From contig JABLXE010000011.1 of assembly GCA_013178225.1 (NCBI GenBank), positions 1 through 64,000 on the forward strand: a stretch of DNA of 64,000 nucleotides. Direction: 5' to 3'. Positions 58,536 through 64,000 of the stretch are shown here, piece by piece. This DNA comes from Methanotrichaceae archaeon. GTDB lineage: Archaea > Halobacteriota > Methanosarcinia > Methanotrichales > Methanotrichaceae. The notes below the pieces were generated by a model. That model had not been told where the DNA came from, did no database searches, and worked only from the letters and a program-made list of their open reading frames with translations. Positions within the stretch are counted from its first letter, which is position 1; every line of letters starts with the position of its first letter. A program made the position numbers and the translations under genes.

Positions 58536-59596
58536 CTTATCACATCTATCCTGGTTATGATGTCGTTCTCCTGAGGTTTGACCTCTGAGGAGCACAGGAT
58601 CTGGGGAGACCTGACACCTGTGATCACGGCCATGAGCCTGATCCGGTCCCGGAAGTCTGGACGGATCCTGGCTCCCCAGATGACGTTGGCGTCTTTGTCA
58701 AGCTCCCGTGTCAAGGCTTCTGCCACTGCGGCCGCGTCTTTTAGCGTCATATCCGGCCCGCCGGTGAGGTGCAACAGACAGCTCTTGGCTCCCCGGTAGT
58801 CCACATCCAGAAGCGGATTGTTGAGCGCAGTGCGAACCATCTGCTCCGACCTGGCTTTAGTGCTGCCCTCTCCCACCAGCATGAAGGAGGGCCCACCCCC
58901 GCTCATCACCGTTCGCACGTCGGCATAGTCCAGGTTGATCAGGGAGGGCTGGGTCACGGTCTCGGTGATGCCCTTGATGGTCTCGGAGATGATCTGGTCG
59001 ACGACGGAGAAGGCCTGGTAGAGCGGCAGGTGTGGTGCGTACTTCAGGAGCCGGTTGTTATCCATGACGATCAGCGTGTCTGCGACAGGCCGCAGGGACT
59101 CGATGCCCGCCTCGGAAACAAGCACTCTGCCCTTCTCCATGTGGAAGGGGGTCGTCACCATGCATATCACTATCGCTCCCTGCTCTTTGGCCAGCTTTGC
59201 CACCACCGGCAGGGAACCGGTCCCGGTCCCTCCTCCCATGCCTGCGGTCAGGAAGACCATGTCTGAGCCCTGTAGGAGTTCTGAGAGGGTATTCTTTGCC
59301 GACTCGGCCGCTTTTTTGCCCAGCGCCGGGTCTCCCCCCGCGCCCTGGCCGCGGGTGAGCCTTCTGCCGATCAGGATCTTCTGGTCGGCATCAATTGACT
59401 CCAGGTGCTGGCTATCGGTATTGATGGCAATGGTCTCTGCTCCCTCTACCCCCAGGTGCGACAGCCGGTTGACTGTGTTGTTGCCGGCACCGCCACAGCC
59501 TATCACCAGTATTTTTGGAAGTCCGAACCCCTCCATCGCCTCTTTTTCCGGGGCTTCAGCCCACGGGCTCCCGGCCTCTATCGCTATATCTTCCAT
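58532..59596 (-). CDS. ftsZ: Cell division GTPase FtsZ
   Basis: A 354-residue tubulin-like GTPase that forms the division ring. The nucleotide-binding sites are [15 protein letters not shown] near residue 32 and the G-box [13 protein letters not shown]. The T7 synergy loop is [15 protein letters not shown], with the catalytic Asp residues. The C-terminus ([11 protein letters not shown]) lacks a long linker and the conserved binding tail for bacterial partners, which is usual in archaea. Which of the two archaeal FtsZ groups it belongs to cannot be settled by eye. A small membrane protein frame follows with ATGA overlap. Confidence 0.95.
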   Translation of the reverse strand: MEDIAIEAGSPWAEAPEKEAMEGFGLPKILVIGCGGAGNNTVNRLSHLGVEGAETIAINTDSQHLESIDADQKILIGRRLTRGQGAGGDPALGKKAAESAKNTLSELLQGSDMVFLTAGMGGGTGTGSLPVVAKLAKEQGAIVICMVTTPFHMEKGRVLVSEAGIESLRPVADTLIVMDNNRLLKYAPHLPLYQAFSVVDQIISETIKGITETVTQPSLINLDYADVRTVMSGGGPSFMLVGEGSTKARSEQMVRTALNNPLLDVDYRGAKSCLLHLTGGPDMTLKDAAAVAEALTRELDKDANVIWGARIRPDFRDRIRLMAVITGVRSPQILCSSEVKPQENDIITRIDVIR

Positions 59597-59692
59597 CCCT
59601 TCCCCCTCATTGCCGTCCCTTGTTATTTCACGAAACTGATAATAACAATAATAATTTTAGTAGATAAGAGTTTCCGAAAAACGGACAGCTTT

Positions 59693-60154
59693 ATGAACTT
59701 CATCGTTTTCCAAAACCAAGGAATGGCTGACCTGCGAGGAGCGAGGGACCTGGCTGACTACATTGGGCAGAACTACTCCGGCCGGGTGGTGGAGGTGGGT
59801 GCTGGATATATCGTCAGTGTAGCCCTGCATCTGCGATCTTTTTTTCCGAACATTGACCTGATTATCACCGACCGCGAGAAGAGGAGTGTTCAGGGCCTGG
59901 AGGTCGAGGAAGACGACATATTCTACCCCCGTCCTGAGCTCTATCAGGGTGCAAGCCTTCTTTACTCGCTGCGACCCCCTCTGGAAATGCAGCTGGCCAT
60001 GGGCGAGCTGGCGGCCCGGATCGGCGCCGAGGTTCTGGTTCGCCCCCTGGGCGATGAGGTGGCGAAACTTCCCGGGTTTCAGAGGAAGCTCCTGAATGCA
60101 GGAGCGGCCAGGTTCTACCTCTTCCGGCCGGACAGAAAGCTCGCGGAAATTTAG
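59693..60154 (+). CDS. UPF0146 family protein
   Basis: A protein of about 153 residues belonging to UPF0146, a mostly archaeal family resembling a degenerate Rossmann-fold methyltransferase. The glycine-rich VVEVGAGYIVSVALHLRS strand-loop is like a SAM-binding motif. LIITDREKRSVQGLEVEEDD follows as the second strand with its acidic end. Two starts are possible, ATG 59693 and ATG 59723. It is divergent from ftsZ and convergent with the ATPase gene (four bases apart). Function unknown. Confidence 0.8.
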   Translation: MNFIVFQNQGMADLRGARDLADYIGQNYSGRVVEVGAGYIVSVALHLRSFFPNIDLIITDREKRSVQGLEVEEDDIFYPRPELYQGASLLYSLRPPLEMQLAMGELAARIGAEVLVRPLGDEVAKLPGFQRKLLNAGAARFYLFRPDRKLAEI

Positions 60155-60158
60155 TCCC

Positions 60159-62807
60159 TCAGACCTTCAGCCCCGGCAAGATCTTTTTCATGACTTCAGA
60201 CACCGCTATCACCAGCAGTCCTGCAACCAGTATGGCCCCCCAGGTCTCGCCCCTGAGAGGAACCGTCCCGAAGAATCCCTGCAGGAAGGGGATGTAAATT
60301 ACCACCAGCAGCGAGAAGACTGAGGCAGCGATTCCCACCAGCACTTTCTTGTTGCTCAGGGGATTGATCCTGAAGATGGACTTCTCCAGGGAGCGGCTGG
60401 CATAGGCGTTGTAAAGGGTGAAAAAGCCAAGTGCGGCAAAGGCTACGGTTCGGGCATAGGTCAGGTCTTCCCCTGCCTGCAGCGCCAGGTAGAAGAGCCC
60501 CAGAGATCCGGCTACAATTGCTCCCGCAATCCCCAGGGTGTAGATCAGCAGTCCCCGGTTAAGAAGCGTCTCTTTGGGATCGCGCGGAGGTCGGAGCATA
60601 ATGCCGCGATGAGACGGCTCCACCGCCAGGCCGATGGCCGGAAATTCCTCGGCTACCACATTGATCCACAGGATCTGCACTGCCTGCAGAGGCACGGGAA
60701 GTCCAGCGAGCACTGCCAGAAATATGGTCATGATCTCGGCGAAGCTGACCGACAGCAGGTAAGATGTGCCTTTGCGGATGTTGTCGTAGATCCTCCGCCC
60801 CTCTTCCACCGCGGCGACGATGGTCGCAAAGTTGTCGTCGGCAATAACCATGTCGGAGGCCTCTTTGGCCACCTCGGTTCCGGTCCGGCCCATGGATACG
60901 CCAATATCGGCAGCTGTAAGCGCCGGAGCATCGTTTACGCCATCCCCGGTCATGGCCACGATGTGGCCCCTCCTCTTCAGGGCCTCGACGATTCTGACCT
61001 TGTGCTCGGCTGTCACCCTGGCAAAGACCGAGACCTTTTCGATCTCCTGGTCGCTCAGGCCATCGATCTCCGCTCCCTCCAGGGCATCTCCCTCGCCTAT
61101 TCCCAGCTCTGAGCCGATGGCCCTGGCGGTGATGCGGTGATCTCCGGTGATCATCACCGGGCGAATTCCCGCCTGTTTGCAGGTCCTGATGGCCTCCCGG
61201 GCCTCCGGCCTCGGCGGGTCCATGATCCCCACCAGGCCCACGAAGATCAGCCCGGACTCGACCTGTTCTCTTTCCAGGGAGGCATCATCCAGCGGCCTCC
61301 AGGCGAAGGCCAGAACTCTCAGGGCCCTTTCAGCCATCTGATCCGAGTATTCATGTATTGACCTTCGATCGGCGTCGGAAAGCGCCCTGACTCCTCCCGA
61401 TCCCAGGATGTGTGTGCAGCGCTCGAGCACCACTTCCGGCGCGCCCTTGGTGGAGGCAGCGAGGCCGGCCTGGTCTTTGGAGCGGTTGATGGTGGTCATC
61501 CTCTTGCGATCGGAATCGAAGGGATGCTCGGCCACCTCGGCGAAGTTCTCGCGCATCTCTTCCAAGAGGCCGGCCTTCTTGGCGGCGACTATGAGCGCTC
61601 CTTCAGTAGGGTCGCCCAGCACCTTCCATTTGCCCTCCGCCTGTTCGATATCGGCGTTGTTGGAGAGGACGGCGATTCGCAGGAGCAGGGCCAGGTCGTC
61701 CTCCTTGGGATTAACGGCCCGGCCGTCCTGCAAGAACTCGCCTTCCGGGGCATAGCCCGAGCCGGTCACATCCACCCTTCTGAAGGTGCGAATCTCGCGG
61801 ACCGTCATCTCTCCGCTGGTGAGCGTGCCGGTTTTGTCCGTGCAGATCACGGTTGTGGAGCCCAGGGTCTCCACCGCCGGCAAGCTGCGGATGATGGCCG
61901 ACTTCTTGGCCATTATCTGGGTTCCAAAGGCCAGGGCTAAAGTAACCACGAAGGGAAGGGCCTCGGGCACTCCGGCCACTGCCAGGGAGATGGCGGTGAT
62001 TAGCGTATCCAGAATCGGCTGGCCGCGGTTGACGGAAAGCAAGAAGACTGCCGCCGAAACAATCAGGACGATCACGGCCTGTCTTTTGGCCAGCTGGTCC
62101 AGCTTGGTCTGCAGCGGCGGCTCCTCCGGCCTTTTCTTGATCAGGCCCGAGATCTTCCCGAGTTCCGTTTTCTCTCCGGTAGCCGTCACCACCGCTCTGC
62201 AGTTCCCGTATGAGACGATGGTCCCCATGAAGACCATGTTCTTCTGGTCTGCCAGCGGTGTTTCATCGGGGAGCGGAAAGGCGTCTTTCTTGATCGGCAG
62301 CGACTCGCCGGTGAGAGCGGATTCGATCACCTGGAGAGAGGTTTCTTCCAGGACGCGGCCGTCTGCGGGAACCTTGTCGCCGGCCTCCAGAAAGATCACA
62401 TCGCCCGGAACCAGCTTCTCCGCAGGGGTGGAGATCATTTTTCCCTCCCGGAAGACGTCCGCCTCCGGGGCCACCATCTCCCGCAGGGCCTCCATGGACC
62501 GCTCGGCGCGGTACTCCTGGAGGAAGCCGATGACCGCGACCAGGAGGATGATGGCCAGAATCACATAGGTATTGCTGGTCTCTCCGGCAATGTAGGCCAC
62601 AGCGGAGGCAAAGACCAGCACCAGGATGAGGTAGTCCTGGAACTGGCTGAGGAATATCTTGAGGGGCGAAGGTTTGTAAGGGCTTTGCAGCCGGTTCGGG
62701 CCCTCGGACGAAAGCCTTCTTGAAGCCTCCTCCGCGCTCAGTCCTTCGAAACCGGATCCCAGTTCTTTCAGGACCTGATCAGCAGTCAGCGACGGCCAGG
62801 GCTTCAT
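60159..62807 (-). CDS. Cation-translocating P-type ATPase (P2 type)
   Basis: An 882-residue ATP-driven ion pump. Domains in order are an N-terminal cytoplasmic segment (LSAEEASRRLSSEGPNRLQS), two transmembrane helices, an actuator domain with the TGES loop, two helices with GVPEALPFVVTLAL, the phosphorylation site CTDKTGTLTSGE (D324), a nucleotide domain with a KGAPE motif, the hinge MTGDGVNDAPAL and six C-terminal helices. The PEALP sequence and overall plan fit calcium or similar P2A pumps. The ion cannot be named with certainty. It is a single-gene unit. Confidence 0.93.
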   Translation of the reverse strand: MKPWPSLTADQVLKELGSGFEGLSAEEASRRLSSEGPNRLQSPYKPSPLKIFLSQFQDYLILVLVFASAVAYIAGETSNTYVILAIILLVAVIGFLQEYRAERSMEALREMVAPEADVFREGKMISTPAEKLVPGDVIFLEAGDKVPADGRVLEETSLQVIESALTGESLPIKKDAFPLPDETPLADQKNMVFMGTIVSYGNCRAVVTATGEKTELGKISGLIKKRPEEPPLQTKLDQLAKRQAVIVLIVSAAVFLLSVNRGQPILDTLITAISLAVAGVPEALPFVVTLALAFGTQIMAKKSAIIRSLPAVETLGSTTVICTDKTGTLTSGEMTVREIRTFRRVDVTGSGYAPEGEFLQDGRAVNPKEDDLALLLRIAVLSNNADIEQAEGKWKVLGDPTEGALIVAAKKAGLLEEMRENFAEVAEHPFDSDRKRMTTINRSKDQAGLAASTKGAPEVVLERCTHILGSGGVRALSDADRRSIHEYSDQMAERALRVLAFAWRPLDDASLEREQVESGLIFVGLVGIMDPPRPEAREAIRTCKQAGIRPVMITGDHRITARAIGSELGIGEGDALEGAEIDGLSDQEIEKVSVFARVTAEHKVRIVEALKRRGHIVAMTGDGVNDAPALTAADIGVSMGRTGTEVAKEASDMVIADDNFATIVAAVEEGRRIYDNIRKGTSYLLSVSFAEIMTIFLAVLAGLPVPLQAVQILWINVVAEEFPAIGLAVEPSHRGIMLRPPRDPKETLLNRGLLIYTLGIAGAIVAGSLGLFYLALQAGEDLTYARTVAFAALGFFTLYNAYASRSLEKSIFRINPLSNKKVLVGIAASVFSLLVVIYIPFLQGFFGTVPLRGETWGAILVAGLLVIAVSEVMKKILPGLKV

Positions 62808-63025
62808 TTACCGCTCCTGGCCAATTGTGATGCCATTGAAACAGTTGCCAATTGCGTGGTTACTTGGGACCATCGAATTACTGTAGAGTTGCCATAAGGA
62901 TATAGTTAATTATGCCGAATGTAAAAAATAAAAGTCTTCTCAATTAAACTCTTTCGCTATACTCGGTCGATAAAGTTATATATCACTAAATAAAGTTATT
63001 TTGTTAGATTTGATGGGGGATCGGT

Positions 63026-63730
63026 TTGGCGGTTGGATATAACTGGGCGGGCAATACTATTATTAGGGACACGGTGATCTGGGGAAAGCGCGCCGTCATT
63101 GGATATCAAAATATCTATATACCGACTGATATCCGGGCCTGGTTGTTATCCCAGAACAGCGAGGTGATCAAGAGATCGCTGGAGGAGATCGGCCTTCCCT
63201 CTGCCAAGGGACCGGGAACCTTCGACCTCCGGGCCTGGCGGATCTGGGACCACGTGGCTCGCAGCGTCGAGTACATGCCCGACAAGAAATCCTGCGGCAT
63301 GGAAGACTTCTGGCTCTTTCCGGAGGAGACCATCATGCTGCGCAAGGGTGACTGCGAAGACTCGTCTTTTCTCCTGGCCACGCTTCTCCTGGCCAGCGGC
63401 ATCAGCCAGCACTGCGTACGCGTGGTGCTGGGACGGGTGATATCTCCGGAAGGTCCTTTCGGCCACGCCTGGGTGGTGTACATGAATGAAGAGGGGGTGT
63501 GGTGCATTCTCGAATCCACCCTGGACGCCGCTCCGGCCAGGCTGGTTCCCGCAGATCCCTTCTCCCGGCCCGGAAATAATTATCAGTACGAGCCCAGGTT
63601 CTGCCTGAACGACGCCCATCTATGGTCCATGTCTCATGACAGGACCCCAATCGCCGATTACCTGAAGGCCAGAGGTCAGATGCCGGAGAAGAAGATGGCT
63701 GAGAAATTTCAGAAGGCGTATTCGATCTGA
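63026..63730 (+). CDS. Transglutaminase-like cysteine protease fold protein
   Basis: A 234-residue protein with a TTG start. It carries the Cys-His-Asp triad of the transglutaminase-like superfamily: the Cys in RKGDCEDSSFLLATLL, the His in PFGHAWVVYM, and an acidic residue in CILESTLDAAP. The N-terminal 100 residues are a helical extension containing RIWDHVARSVEYMPDKKSCG. It has no signal peptide. Such archaeal enzymes may cleave or crosslink peptides. Substrate unknown. Confidence 0.85.
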   Translation: MAVGYNWAGNTIIRDTVIWGKRAVIGYQNIYIPTDIRAWLLSQNSEVIKRSLEEIGLPSAKGPGTFDLRAWRIWDHVARSVEYMPDKKSCGMEDFWLFPEETIMLRKGDCEDSSFLLATLLLASGISQHCVRVVLGRVISPEGPFGHAWVVYMNEEGVWCILESTLDAAPARLVPADPFSRPGNNYQYEPRFCLNDAHLWSMSHDRTPIADYLKARGQMPEKKMAEKFQKAYSI

Positions 63731-63732
63731 CC

Positions 63733-64000
63733 TCATCTCGAATCTCTATTGAGACGCTCGAGCATATCCTGCATGCGGTTCCAGTGGGAGCCGCGCCAGT
63801 AAAGCTTGCCGCAGCACTCGCACCTCCACATCTTGGATTCTGCACTCTCTTTTGCGAACTCTTCCCCGGACTTCTCAGGGGGCTCTATCTCTTGAAGCAG
63901 GCAGTTGCAGACTGTGCATCTCTGCGGAGAAAGCTCCAGATCGATCCCCTGTCTTCTCATCTCCAGCAGCTGCTCCTCCAGCAACGATGATTCGATCAAG
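63733..64000 (-). CDS. Mut7-C RNase domain protein, 5' end outside the window
   Basis: The last 88 codons or so of a gene that begins beyond the right edge. The visible C-terminal part has two Cys pairs, RCTVCNCLLQEI and MWRCECCGKLYWRGSHWNRM, which form the zinc ribbon of the Mut7-C family. The N-terminal PIN-like RNase half, with the catalytic acids, is not in the window. It is convergent with the transglutaminase-like gene (two bases apart). Confidence 0.85.
   Translation of the reverse strand, partial: LIESSLLEEQLLEMRRQGIDLELSPQRCTVCNCLLQEIEPPEKSGEEFAKESAESKMWRCECCGKLYWRGSHWNRMQDMLERLNRDSR

Noticed and set aside
1-64000. CRISPR array or cas genes
   Set aside because: No regularly spaced repeats of 25-40 bases and no cas-like proteins were seen in the window.

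Overview
The window looks like chromosomal DNA of a methanogenic euryarchaeon, most likely a Methanothrix (Methanosaeta)-like member of the Methanosarcinales/Methanotrichales. This placement is an inference from gene content. The supporting genes are a geranylgeranyl reductase with its own ferredoxin, an archaeal CTP-type riboflavin kinase, an ADH-synthase-type aldolase, a UbiD-family decarboxylase, a DUF1699 protein, a Tfx regulator beside a tungstate-type ABC transporter, archaeal FtsZ, and a tRNA-Ser with a BHB-type intron. Many genes start with GTG or TTG, and several are linked by ATGA or TAATG overlaps.

Layout. 1-120: right-end hairpin resembling those of IS200/IS605 elements. 274-3502: nitrogen assimilation (glutamate dehydrogenase and an archaeal glutamate-synthase-domain protein). 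3893-5627: hisH, hisF and a FeoA-domain gene. 5643-8368: small regulators and unknown proteins. 8395-10692: overlapped operon tpiA - acylphosphatase - ferredoxin - geranylgeranyl reductase. 10719-14284: thioredoxin-fold protein, DUF1699, MetE-like protein and threonine synthase. 14380-17646: a 1088-residue CHAT / P-loop NTPase / TPR protein. 17711-19676: CDF transporter, YjbQ and a secreted protein. 19834-22651: tungstate-type ABC transporter with tfx. 23165-28353: sugar-nucleotide epimerase, inactive-looking rhodanese, ADH synthase, exported protein and amidohydrolase. 28453-28583: tRNA-Ser(UGA). 28729-31839: PspAB, HtpX, FKBP and NYN protein. 32330-35407: hybrid histidine kinase. 35503-45217: mixed region rich in exported proteins. 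45575-49873: rearranged stretch with a fused MNT/HEPN gene, a partly duplicated ferritin region and an exported S9 peptidase. 49902-52750: rubredoxin and a 2-oxoacid:ferredoxin oxidoreductase. 53009-56148: sulfur-relay / Fe-S cluster genes. 56236-64000: DUF1614, UbiD, FtsZ with a coupled microprotein, UPF0146, P-type ATPase, a transglutaminase-like protein and a truncated Mut7-C gene.

The most notable observations are these. (1) A TusA - DsrE - IscS - IscU cluster in which the IscS-like protein has Asp instead of the PLP lysine. (2) A 31-codon membrane microprotein whose ATG overlaps the ftsZ stop. (3) Two genes whose only well-placed initiation codon is ATA behind a strong Shine-Dalgarno. 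(4) A paralogous pair of exported proteins with duplicated IVGS repeats and Cys clusters. (5) A CHAT-NTPase-TPR protein that lacks the usual catalytic His. (6) An exported phospholipase-A2-like protein in an organism expected to have ether lipids. (7) An imperfect direct duplication flanking an S9 peptidase gene. All functional statements rest on motif recognition by eye; no database search was run.
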